From: Ephydatia muelleri
Lineage: Eukaryota > Porifera > Demospongiae > Spongillida > Spongillidae
Length of the DNA: 64,000 nt
Assembly: GCA_013339895.1 (NCBI GenBank)
Contig: JABACO010000005.1
Coordinates: 4,435,041 to 4,499,040 of the forward strand
Direction: 5' to 3'
The notes beneath the pieces are model-generated. The model saw only the letters and a program-made list of their open reading frames with translations, was not told the DNA's origin and made no database searches. The position numbers and the translations under genes were made by a program. Within the stretch, counting starts at the first letter, position 1, and each line of letters begins with the position of its first letter. Of this stretch, positions 1 through 10,709 are shown in pieces.

Positions 1-2300
1 GGAGGGGCCAGTGATATGAGCTGGATCTTACCAAGTCAGGTAGCCTCTGGGTGAGGTCCAGAATGCACAGCCTCACCAGTACCATGCTTCTCTGGTGATT
101 AAGCAGTATCTAACTTACTCAATGTATGTGGGTGCAATGACGACATAGCCACGGTTCTCAGGTGGGAGGGGCCAGTGATATGAGCTGGATCTTACCAAGT
201 CAGGTAGCCTCTGGGTGAGGTCCAGAATGCACAGCCTCACCAGTACCATGCTTCCCTGGTGATTAAGCAGTATCTAACTTACTCAATGTATGTGGGTGTA
301 ATGATGACATAGCCCCGGTCCTCAGGTGGGAGGGGCCAATGACATTAGCCGGATATTACCAAGTCAGGTAGCCTCTGGGTGAGGTCCAGAATGCACAGCC
401 TCACCAGTACCATGCTTCCCTGGTGATTAGCAGTATCTAACTTACTCAATGTTATGTGTGTAATGACGACATAGCCACGGTCCTCAGGTGGGAGGGGGCC
501 AATGACATGAGCCGGATATTACCAAGTCAGGTAGCCTCTGGGTGAGGTCCAGAATGCACAGCCTCACCAGTACCATGCTTCCCTGGTGATTAAGAAGTAT
601 CTAACTTACTCAATGTTGTGTGTGTAATGATGACATAGCCATGGTCCTCAGGTGGGAGGGGCCAATGACATGAGCTGGATATTACCAAGTCAGGTAGCCT
701 CTGGGTGAGGTCCAGAATGCACAGCCTCACCAGTACCATGCTTCCCTGGTGATTAAGCAGTATCTAACTTACTCAATGTATTGTGGGTGCAATGATGACA
801 TAGCCATGGTCCTCAGGTGGGAGGGGCCAGTGATATGAGCTGGATCTTACCAAGTCAGGTAGCCTCTGGGTGAGGTCTAGAATGCACAGCCTCACCAGTA
901 CCATGCTTCCCTGGTGATTAAGCAGTATCTAACTTACTCAATGCATGTGGGTGCAATGATGGCATGACATGGTCATCGGTGGGAGGGCCAATGACATGAG
1001 TCTAGACATTACCCGTCGGCAACCTCTGGGTTGAGGTCCAGAATGCACAGCCTCACAGACTGCTGGGATAGCAGTACTACTACTCATGTATGGGTTTGTG
1101 GGAGGGGCCAATGACATGAGCTGGATCTTACCAAGTCAGGTAGCCTCTGGGTGAGGTCTAGAATGCAGCCTCACCAGTACCATGCTTCCCTGGTGATTAA
1201 GCAGTATCTAACTTACTCAATGTGTGGTGCAATGATGACATAGCCATGGTCCTCAGGTGGGAGGGGCCATGGTATGAGCTGGATCTTACCAAGTCAGGTA
1301 GCCTCTGGGTGAGGTCCAGAATGCACAGCCTCACCAGTACCATGCTTCCCTGGTGATTAAGCAGTATCTAACTTACTCAATGTTTATGTGTGTAATGACG
1401 ACATAGCCACGGTCCTCAGGTGGGAGGGGCCAATGACATGAGCTGGATCTTACCAAGTCAGGTAGCCTCTGGGTGAGGTCCAGAATGCACAGCCTCACCA
1501 GTACCATGCTTCCCTGGTGATTAAGCAGTATCTAACTTACTCAATGTTTGTGTGTAATGACGACATAGCCACGGTCCTCAGGTGGGAGGGGCCAATGACA
1601 TGAGCCGGATATTACCAAGTCAGGTAGCCTCTGGGTGAGGTCCAGAATGCACAGCCTCACCAGTACCATGCTTCCCTGGTGATTAAGAAGTATCTAACTT
1701 ACTCAATGTTTGTGTGTGTAATGATGACATAGCCATGGTCCTCAGGTGGGAGGGGCCAATGACATGAGCTGGATATTACCAAGTCAGGTAGCCTCTGGGT
1801 GAGGTCCAGAATGCACAGCCTCACCAGTACCATGCTTCCCTGGTGATTAAGAAGTATCTAACTTACTCAATGTTTGTGTGTGTAATGATGACATAGCCAT
1901 GGTCCTCAGGTGGGAGGGGCCAATGACATGAGCTGGATCTTACCAAGTCAGATAGCCTCTGGGTGAGGTCCAGAATGCACAGCCTTCACCAGTACCATGC
2001 TTCCCTGGTGATTAAGAAGTATCTAACTTACTCAATGTTGTGTGTGTAATGACGACATAGCCACTGGTCCTCAGGTGGGAGGGGCCAGTGATATGAGCTG
2101 GATCTTACCAAGTCAGGTAGCCTCTGAGTGGGGTCCAGAATGCACAGCCTCACCAGTACCATGCTTCCCTGGTGATTAAGCAGTATCTAACTTACTCAAT
2201 GTTTGTGTGTGTAATGACGACATAGCCACGGTCCTCAGGTGGGAGGGGCCAATGACATGGGCAAAGTCAGGCAGCCTCTAGGTTGAGGTCCAGAAATGCC
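1..2300. repeat. Satellite array, ~164-bp unit, about 14 copies
   Basis: A unit starting ggaggggccartga recurs at about 1, 165, 329, 491, 655, 820, 982, 1101, 1259, 1424, 1588, 1749, 1913, 2080 and 2241. The usual spacing is 162-165 bp; one degenerate unit near 982-1100 is shorter. Conserved blocks include taccaagtcaggtagcctct and agcctcaccagtaccatgct. The array runs off the left edge and decays after about 2260. No ORF follows the repeat. Confidence 0.95.
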
Positions 2301-2444
2301 TACATGTAGTGATGTATCGCAGTATATGTACTTGTAATCATATTCACGCATACGCGGCCTGCGCATTATTTTTAATCAGTGCTAATATGTGTGGAATGTG
2401 CGGCTGTGGAATGTACGGCTAACTTCTAAGCGGTTGGCCTTATC

Positions 2445-2670
2445 CCTGTACTGCTGGTCTTCTGTTCGCCTTGTCTTTATACTGTGGTCTTCTCCCTATA
2501 CTGTTGGTCTTCTCACTATACTATTGGCCTTCTCCCTGTACTGTTGGTCTTCTCCCTATACTGTTGGTCTTTCCCTATACTGTTGGTCTTCTCACTATAC
2601 TATTGGCCTTCTCCCTATACTGTTGGCCTTGTTGAGTGTGGATATGGTATACTGTTGGCCTTCTCCCTGG
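2445..2670. repeat. Short tandem repeat, ~20-bp unit
   Basis: The unit ttctccctatactgttggcc and close variants repeats about ten times. It keeps a + strand frame open through 2389-2823, but the translation is only the repeat and resembles no protein, so I do not call a gene. Confidence 0.85.
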
Positions 2671-2828
2671 GTTATTCAAATTAGGGGCGAACCAGGGGGG
2701 TGGATAGGGGGTGGGAACGGTAAATCCCTGCCCTGTCCAATAGTATATGGACTACAACTGTTTACATACTGGTACAGGCCTGCACATCCGGTGGGTGTGG
2801 CTAAAGCAACTCCAACAGTGTGAAGACT

Positions 2829-2946
2829 AGTCTCGTGCCCAGACCCAATGCATTGCAGCTGGATTACATCACCGCTACGCTTTCACAAGCGTAGCGGTGA
2901 TGTAATCCACCCGCAGCTGCGATGCATTGGATCTGGGCACGAGACT
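2829..2946. mobile_element. Hairpin MITE, 'agtctcgtgcccagaccc' family
   Basis: Two arms of about 52 nt are inverted around a tttcaca loop near 2881-2887. The outer terminus is agtctcgtgcccagaccc and the inner block is ggattacatcaccgctacgc. The direct repeat gtgaagac lies on both sides (2820-2827 and 2949-2956), which fits an 8-bp target duplication of hAT type. The same terminus recurs at 6449, 7124, 7353 and 21890. Confidence 0.8.
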
Positions 2947-2958
2947 ACGTGAAGACTT

Positions 2959-3028
2959 GCCTCGTCCCCAGGCCGTCAATTAAAGTTTGGTTTTTCCTTA
3001 ACTTTAATTGACGGCCTGGAGACGAGGC
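2959..3028. mobile_element. Second hairpin MITE, adjacent
   Basis: Arms gcctcgtccccaggccgtca and its inverse flank a tggtttttcctt loop. It is also bounded by gtgaagac (2949-2956 and 3032-3039), so the two hairpins share the middle copy of that direct repeat. Confidence 0.75.
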
Positions 3029-3329
3029 TACGTGAAGACATTACAAGCCATGCCCACATCCCAGGCTGCTCCCAATGTTACAGCTCTGAACACTGTGACT
3101 GCACTGTCCAATCCAAACAGCCTGCTGATTGCAGTATGATGTGTGGGATAAGGGGGCACCTTTTATGGGGAAACCCCACCCTTTGGAAGTATTTGATCTC
3201 CGATTATTATATATACCCCACCCATTTATTGTGACCACCACTTGTATTTGTAGCCCCGCTCACGCCGCATGCTGTGTAAGTACATGTAGGTGCCACACCC
3301 CCTGTATTGCAATGAAAATCAATGTGAGG

Positions 3330-3535
3330 TATGTGTGTGTTGTGTGTTGTGTGTGGTGTGTGTGTTGTGTGTGTGTGTGTTGTGTGTGTGTGTGTTGTGT
3401 GTGTGTGTGTGGTGTGTGTGTGTGTGTGTGCATGCGTCTGTGTCTGTGCATGTGCACGTGTGTATGTATGTGTGTGTGGGTTTGTGTTTACATGTGTGTG
3501 TGAATGTATGTGTTGCAGGTACATGTACATGTGTA
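3330..3535. repeat. (TG)n-rich microsatellite
   Basis: Imperfect TG/TGTT dinucleotide tract. It keeps several frames open on both strands, and those frames are repeat artefacts. Confidence 0.95.
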
Positions 3536-3745
3536 TGATTTGGTGTTGTAGGTACATGTTTTATGCCTTCTCTTCTTGCCATTTCATAAAGAAATGGCAG
3601 TCAGCATTCAGTTTGTACACTTAGCAGACACAAGCAGCATTTGCATGCATGTGTGCCATGTGCACACGATGTGTGTGTTCAATTATATTCAACAAAGCCC
3701 CAAGTGGTCATTGACAACCACTTTGTATCTTTTTCACACCCTTAG

Positions 3746-4500
3746 CACCTGTGAGCCAAGCTCCCCCCTCATCCTCAATACCAATTCCTCTTCCATGTCC
3801 CTCCAATGGAATGCTCCCGTCCAACCCGACTATGTCATCACTGCCTACACCTTGCACCATCGAGTCCCCAGCCTTAAGTCCCAGTCAGAGATGTGGGCAC
3901 CTCCTTCGACGGTAGGGGCCTGGCTACATTCAGCGGGCACATGTTCCTTTATGGTTTTATTAACCAGGCCACAGTCCAGTTCCATACCTACAACCCAGCG
4001 GCATTCTCTTCTACCAGATCAACAGTGTAATGACTGACTTCCTGGGGGTGAAGCTGCATGGCGGGTTAATATTTGATGTGGGCTCTGGACCAGCTGTCGT
4101 TGGATCCAACAGTACCAGAACCTTCAACGATGGTCAGTGGCACACTGTGAGCTTCAGAACTCATCGGTCATGTTGAGCTTGTACGTCGGTGCGAGTGTGG
4201 TGCAGTCCCCTCCTGTGGGCAGTAACCTCTGTGATGGCCAAGGGCATGTGGTGCTGTTTGAGCAGGCCTCCAATACCTTCTACGTCATCGTGGATACGGT
4301 GCACACGGCGGCCATCACTGCCGCGATTGTCCCACTGCTGACCATGAAAGTCTACTTTGAGGGATTTCCCAGCGCGTTGAGCAGATATGGCATTGCAACC
4401 CCTTAAAGCATGTGTCTTATATCCCCTCCTGAATGGCAAGTGGAGGTGGCAGCCTCCAGTTTGTGAGGTTTCTGAGGACCCTGTGCAGCCTTCAAGTGTC
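3746..4500 (+). pseudogene. Usherin-like FN3 + laminin G fragment, frame-broken
   Basis: After a plausible acceptor (cttag, 3741-3745) the + strand encodes an FN3 start with SSMSLQWNAPVQPDY and AYTLHHRV. About 3890-4140 reads as laminin G, with VQFHTYNP, then FLGVKLHGG and FNDGQWHTVSF in another frame. From about 4150 it returns to the first frame, with VMLSLYVGASV and later VYFEGFPSAL. At least three frame changes are needed to read the domain. Laminin G next to FN3 is the arrangement found in usherin-type ectodomains, but other FN3/LamG proteins are possible. No further exons were recognised. An FN3-like stretch near 3060-3150 (PNVTALNTVTALSNPNSLLIA) may belong to the same remnant. Confidence 0.5.
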
Positions 4501-4514
4501 TGTGACTAGTGCAT

Positions 4515-4830
4515 GTGCACACAACACATACACTGACTGACACATTTACTCATGAATACATACACACATACACACATGCAAAAACACATAACATGTGCAC
4601 AACGCATACACACATGCACACACATATTATACACACCATCATTCACCCACACACATTCACACTGTGTACACATACATGTGCACACACCTACACACACAAA
4701 CACATACAGACACATACCGCGCACTCACATGTACACAAACACACACACACACATACCACACACTCACATGTACACAAACACATACACACACATACCACAC
4801 ACTCACATGTACACAAACACATGCACACAT
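4515..4830. repeat. (CA)n-rich minisatellite
   Basis: Irregular CACACA/CATACA tract with a repeated cactcacatgtacacaaaca block near 4720-4820. All long frames across it are low-complexity. Confidence 0.95.
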
Positions 4831-6414
4831 GGGTAATTCTATACCCCTTCAACTCATTTATTAGACACTAATGTTTCATAGTCCATAAAATCTTATGGAA
4901 CTTGTTTACTTCATTATTGTGTACACTTATATTAATAAGTAGCCCTCAAGGTTAGTTCCGTTTATTGGCTGAATAATTTAACCACAAATGTATACTTTGC
5001 AATCCCTCTTTGGAGCCATTAGAGCTGCACTGATGATTCTTAATGCAAACATACATCCCTGTAAGGGCCATATTATGATGCCATGACCTTGACTAGTGCA
5101 TGCTCGGTGATTGAAAAACATGCAAATGTAGCATTGTTATGCCTCTCATATAGAAATGGCCACTTTTTAAGTTTTATTCTTTGAAAATAGGAAAGAGCAG
5201 GTTGTATTCTACTGTTGTATCTAGCTTCTACAACGGGACGAAACTAGGTTCCGTTGAAACGCCATATTGAAAAGAGTGAGTCTCCTATAGGATGTTGTTC
5301 TGTTTGATTGAATTCATGAGCCATGAATGTGCTTATCAACACTTTGGTGAGCCTATCATAACTTTGCTAGTATACCGTAGTTGGGCGTAGCCCGACCTTT
5401 GCTACCAGTCCAGCAGAAGTACACACGGCCAGCACAATAGTAGATATCAACTTTGCAAATAAGCACGGAGTACACACAAAGTCTGCATAGCCCAGCGGCC
5501 GCTAGGCTATGCAGACTTTGTGTGTACTCCGTGCTTATTCAGTTGCATAAGTTGATATCTAATATTGCGCTGGCCGTGTGTACTTCTACTGGGATGGTAG
5601 CAGCATGTTTCATGCTGCTTACAATAGTTGAAATTAAGTATTAGATGGATCAAAATGTTAACATTCAGTGTATGATACCACGCACTTGAATATATATAAA
5701 CATTTCACACACATTGCGCCCTCCCTCTGATAGTGCCTGGATTTGTGATTTGTAACAATCACATATGTGGGCAATCATATAGCCTCACACGCGATACAAA
5801 TCCAGGTAAAGGCTTGATACCCCGAACTTCTAAACGCGAAGGTCGGGCAACGCCCAACTACGGTATACTAGCAAAGTTATGATAGGCTCACCAAAGTGTT
5901 GATAAGCACATTCATGGCTCATGAATTCAATCAAACAGAACAAACATCCTAGGAGACTCACTCTTTTCAATATGGCGTTTCAACGGAACCCAGTTTCGTC
6001 CTGTTGTAGAAGCTAGATACAACAGTAGAATACAACCTGCTCTTTCCTATTTTCAAAGAATAAAAACTTAAAAAGTGGCCATTTCTATATGAGAGGCATA
6101 ACAATGCTACATTTGCATGTTTTCAATCACCGAGCATCCACTAGTCAAGATCATGGCATCATAATACGGCCCTTACAGGGATGTATGTTTGCATTAAGAA
6201 TCATCAGTGCAGCTCTAATGGCTCCAAAGAGGTATTGCAAAGTATACATTTGTGGTTAAATTATTCACACCTTGTAGCCAATAAACGGAACTAACCTTGA
6301 GGGCTACTTATTAATATAAGTGTACACAATAATGAGGTAAACAAGTTCCATAAGATTTTATGGACTATGAAACATTAGTGTCAATAAATGAGTTGAAGGG
6401 GTATAGAATTACCC
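4831..6414. mobile_element. 1.58-kb nested palindromic (foldback) element
   Basis: The ends are gggtaattctataccccttc and its inverse. The arms run 4831-5400 and 5839-6414 (about 570 bp) with only scattered differences. The loop holds a second palindrome of about 195 bp (about 5404-5600) centred on gcggccgc at 5495-5502. A further small inverted pair, ctggatttgtg...acaaatccag, lies near 5738-5808. The 4-bp direct repeat acat flanks the element (4827-4830 and 6415-6418). No transposase ORF is present, so this is non-autonomous. Confidence 0.85.
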
Positions 6415-6448
6415 ACATGCAAACAGATACCGGTACATGTAAATACAT

Positions 6449-7406
6449 AGTCTCGTACCCAGACCCATGCCACAGCAGCGGATGGATTACATCACCGCTA
6501 CGTGAAGTCCTCCTCTGTCCAGTTATTGCATAATACTTACATTCCAACGTCGGGAGGAATGCAATTACGTATGTATGAATAATATTATATTCAGCAAGAA
6601 CGCAATTAGTTATTAATCGATTAATTAGAAATGTGTAATTGCAAGCTGTGTGGTGGTTAAAGACGCTCCCTTCTCAGTACAGTATCAAAGAAGCAATCAC
6701 CAGTACGCTTAGCAACGAACGTGACTTGGATAGCCGTTAAACTGATAAGGGGAGATAAGACTATTAACGATGCTTCGCTTTGCGTTATTCCTCGATACCG
6801 GTAGTTCGTCAGATACCCATGGCAGAACGCCGTAACAAAGAGACTTCCCATACCCATGTTGGTACGCTTACGAACGTGTCCCGACCACGGACCACGTCTT
6901 CGATGACTCGGAACTGATCGTCCTTAACTTTGGCATGCCCCATACGTTCACCGCCGACTGAATCGCAACGTTTTACCTGTACATCATCCATCTCTAGCCT
7001 TACCGCCATAACTGATATCAGATAACTTCGATCGATAATAGAGTATGCATACCTCAAATCTGATTGGTCGCTCCAACATTCCGGCGCAACTGGACAGAAA
7101 TTTGTACAGGAGGACACAAGACGCGTAGCGGTGATGTAATCCATCCGCAGCTGCGATATGGGTCTGGGTACGTGACTAGTGCAGCGATATCGACGTCCAT
7201 TTCATCGTGCTCGCCTCAGCAAGGGTTATACGTGAACTGTAGAGGTGCTGTGCCTCTGGTTCTGCACCACACATAACGCACAATGAATCCATCTTAATTG
7301 CCTAATCACCATGACTTAACGTTAATTATTACATTCCACTGGCCACGATTCCCGTAGCGGTGATGTAATCCATCCGCTGCTGTGGCGTGGGTCTGGGTAT
7401 GAGACT
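6449..7406. mobile_element. TIR-bounded element containing a helicase remnant
   Basis: A 54-bp terminal inverted repeat pairs 6449-6502 (agtctcgtacccagaccc...) with 7353-7406, at nearly every base. A third, inner copy of the same terminus at 7124-7176 is closer to the subfamily of the hairpin at 2829. The interior carries the RecQ-like fragment listed separately. I found no clean target duplication, so the outer limits are tentative. Confidence 0.6.
6657..7144 (-). pseudogene. RecQ-like DEAD/DEAH helicase N-terminal fragment
   Basis: On the minus strand one frame gives KDDQFRVIEDVVRGRDTFVSVPT, the RecQ lead-in to motif I. A 1-nt shift at about 6860 is then needed to read the Walker A (GYGKS) block. 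The shifted frame continues to SLIVLSPLISLTAIQV, matching motif Ia of RecQ helicases. Helicase motifs II-VI are absent, so only the start of the ATPase domain remains. It lies wholly inside the inverted repeats at 6449-7406, which suggests capture by, or descent from, a transposon. RecQ family membership rests on these motifs only. Confidence 0.6.
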
Positions 7407-8677
7407 AGCAAATACACACACAAACGCCCTCTTAAGCTCTGTCCAGTAATATGAGTCCAGTTCATTTCTATTGTCCGTTCAGCTCGTTGTCCAGCACATG
7501 TGCATTCATTGCAAGCACTTGAAAACTATAGTACCGTGAAGTCCAAAAACGAATACAACAACGAGGCATGTTTACTACATGTATCACACAGTTAGGCCTA
7601 TACAGTTCAGGCCCGTAGGCTGGAGGGGGGGGGGGGGGTCGGTGGGTTCGGTCGAACCCCCCCCCCCCCCGCCCGTCCAAGCTAGTTCCGCTTGCCCAAG
7701 CTGGTTCCGCCTGCCCAGCTTGGTCCCGCTTGCCGTAGCTGGTTCCGCTTCTTTCCGCTTCTTTCCGCTTCTTTCCGCTTACCATGGATTATTCTTTGCC
7801 AATGAATTAATTAATTATTTTACATGCATGACGTGAAAATTAGCGAGCGTGAGGTACTATACTGATAAATGGGGCGCCCATGGCCCGTAACAAACTGCAG
7901 TCGGAGTGGCGGATCCGGGGCACTTTAAGTACATGATTCATGACGCCCAGACCTACTTCGATATTGAACTGCACAACGGCCAACAGATTAATTTCAGTAC
8001 AATGGCGTTGTGCCGTTCGAATACGAAGTAGGTCTGGCTTTCGAGTTAACTTTCCTGATCTATCCGTAGATAGGAAAGTTAGACTAAGTCTCGTTAACTC
8101 GCAAGCCAGATACGATTTCTGTAGTCTCGCACTTGCGAGCTAGACTCTGGAAGCAAAAAAGTAATTCTTGTCATATTTACTATCTGTTTTTGGCGTTTTC
8201 TACGCAATTATGCGATGTTTTAATTTGTGACTTCAACATTGTAAAAGTTGCAAAGCTGCTGAGGCTCCGCCCCAGACCCCGATGGGGGAGCTTACAGCGC
8301 TCCCCCCATACCCCATGCAGGGAAGGCCCCTCCCCCCGCTAGTTAGTTCCACCCTCATTGTTTCCCGAACCCCCCCCCCCCCCCCCCCCCCCCCCTCTCC
8401 CGACCAGCCTACGGGCCTGTCGCAGGCTGGTACGTTGTATGAGCTATTTCTAATTCTTTGTTTGGTTGTAGTCTGGTAAATATGTAAGAAATCGCAAGCC
8501 ATATATGCACCCGGGCCCACACAGCCATGCCCATAGGGGATCATACGCAGGCCCGAAGTTGACTGCTGGTATCGCGGGCGTCCACTTTCCCGCTGAGGCC
8601 CGCTCTTTGTATCGAGCCCGAAAGTGGAAATGTACAGCACCCCCGGCGTTTCGTATCGATCGGGCCAGAAAGGTACT

Positions 8678-8714
<37 letters not shown>

Positions 8715-9449
8715 TTTTTTTTTTACAGCAGTCCTATTAATCAATGCCCATGAGAATCTCCCTCGATCGGCCACTACAAGAACAGTGACTGCCATGTATA
8801 GGATTAACTGTAGCGCACCGCAAACGTCGATCGGAGAGAACATCTACCTGATCTACGGTTTACTTAGGCCCTATATACTAGGTATGCGGGTCAAGCTATG
8901 GTTGTTACGCACATGTACAGCACCTAAGCACCTCAGTTATAACATACCTGAGTGAGTCTGATTCAGGGAAGCATTGCAGCAGAGATACTCACGCCCGTTA
9001 AAAACGTCCATTACGTCATGCAATCATTGTGAAGAATTAATAATGGACTCAGGAACCTAGAGAAGTAGGCAAAAGAGTGTTGTATGGTAACATCGACCTG
9101 CCTCGATGATCTGGTTAACATAATAATAAACGTCTATTACCACAACTATCACAGATCCTGAGAAAAATGTACAAACGTCTTGAAAAAACCCTAATTTGTA
9201 TCAAATTTCTACAGGTGTCTATGGACGTGTTGTTTTAGGGCCATGGAACCCACAGATAGACTATGAAATGTTTTGTTTCATCAATAAAGCATAGCTTATG
9301 ATTTGCTTCACTATATTTTTCAACGTTTTTTGTCATTTCTATCCTTTCCTGATTTAGGTTGAACAGAAATGCACTTTGTTCCATACATTTCAATGGACTC
9401 GTGCGCGGAAAATTAACGGACGTTTGCAATGACGCGTCAGGAATACGTC
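7407..9449. other. No recognisable gene; inverted repeats and poly-C tracts
   Basis: Contents: a G14/C14 snapback at 7625-7670; short ggttccgcttgcc-type repeats at 7676-7780; an inverted repeat whose arms (7948-7980 and 8004-8036) share cagacctacttcg; a nested pair ggctttcgagttaac / gttaactcgcaagcc at 8036-8107; C26 at 8370-8395; and C36 followed by T10 at 8679-8724. Frames through these tracts are proline or glycine runs and are not genes. Confidence 0.7.
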
Positions 9450-10430
9450 ATGAGCGTCCGAAATTTCTAGCACTGAAGTTCAGTCTATGGATATTGGAGA
9501 ACACGGTATAAGAATCCATCCATGAGACAGAAGCAAGAACGTCTGACTCGCAGTTGGCGATGGTGGCAGTGCAGGATGCTCCAGCGACAGCAGACTCAAT
9601 CGGAAGCGAAATGGTGCCGCAATTCCTGTTCCAGTGTGGGACGACGACTGCACTGGCGGAAGAATAAGAGGAGGAGGACTGCAGATCTTGCCGGCGAGTG
9701 AGTGGAACGGCGACGGAGGAGAAGGTGGCCCCAGAGGGAGCTGGCGAGGAGCAATCGGATGCAGACGACAGGCGTGGAAGCATGTATGTGTGTGTGTGTG
9801 GGTGTGGGTGTGGGTGTGATTCATTCCCCTCTCCTGAGTTCATAATAAAACATAAGTGTGCACAGTTCAGTTCACATGAGACCTGTCTACTGACATGGCC
9901 TCTTCACCAAGAGTGAAATATTTCTTTTTGCTTTGAAAGTTTGTCTGGGATATTAGTGCAATGCATGTGGTCTGGTATTCTGGACACGGTTCAGTAAATT
10001 TTGACGTCTTATTTTGTATGCAGAAAAATTCTTTATGGCCGTGATGGCTTTTCCGGCTACCAGAGTTACATGTAAGTAGTTGGTTTGCGTGTGAAAATTT
10101 TTTCAATTGTGGTTGCCTTCCCTCAGATAAAGCAGTAAACAGGCGGACAGTAGAACATTAAAACATGTGCAGCAGTTGTGTTGTTGTTTTAGTAATTTGT
10201 TGTTTATGATTTTGTAATACAAAATGAGAGTAATTGTCTCACTTTGTTGTGTATCACTAGTGGTTTGTGTGTTGAGAACTCGGCAAAAGAAAATTGACAG
10301 CAATGGCAGGCAATAGTGCAATCTCTCCAATCTGTTGTGGCTCTAAAAAGAGCCGGGACCCTCCTCCACCTATATCATTCAAACCCCCCAGAAAAATAAA
10401 AAAATAAAATAAGTGGAGAAATCATCAATA
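9450..10430. other. Unassigned, locally GC-rich stretch
   Basis: 9540-9780 is richer in GC than its surroundings and contains a gtgagtgg donor-like site near 9697, so a short first exon is possible. No frame shows a known domain. 9787-9818 is a short (TG)n. 10380-10410 is A-rich (aaaaataaaaaaataaaata). No gene is called. Confidence 0.4.
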
Positions 10431-10432
10431 AA

Positions 10433-10693
10433 TTATATCTGTTGGAGGTAAGAATCCAACTTCTTGCTGGGTTCACAAGTAGGCATGGCACTAGATAAGA
10501 CTGCATGTGCCACCACTACTCGTGGGGCCCGCGGTACCGTCGGTGGACCTGGGGGGTGTATCCTTCTCAGCAGTCTTTGAAGGTCCGCTTTGATGGAAGC
10601 GAGGAGTGTCCTGAGCTGCGTAGCGGACTCGACAGCGCCCGGTGCATCGAGCGCATCCTTGAACCAACGAGCTGCCGTTTCAAGATCCACCAT
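10433..10693 (-). CDS. Small hypothetical ORF (86 aa)
   Basis: The minus strand has an ATG in a strong context (gtggccATGg) at 10693, opening an 86-residue frame. The first two thirds are helix-prone (MVDLETAARWFKDALDAPG..., then TLLASIKADLQRLLRR). A proline-rich linker (HPPGPPTVPRAPR) and a short tail follow. I recognise no family. Composition is not repeat-driven, unlike most frames nearby. It could be a first coding exon, an independent small protein, or chance. No neighbour supports it. Confidence 0.3.
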   Translation of the reverse strand: MVDLETAARWFKDALDAPGAVESATQLRTLLASIKADLQRLLRRIHPPGPPTVPRAPRVVVAHAVLSSAMPTCEPSKKLDSYLQQI

Positions 10694-10709
10694 GGCCACT
10701 CTGAGAGCT

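Noticed and set aside
8233..8843. Pro- or Gly-rich ORFs on both strands
   Set aside because: Created by the C26 and C36 homopolymers.
9448..9843. 131-aa minus ORF (His/Pro/Ser-rich)
   Set aside because: Begins in a TG repeat, shows no domain, and competing frames on both strands are equally open.
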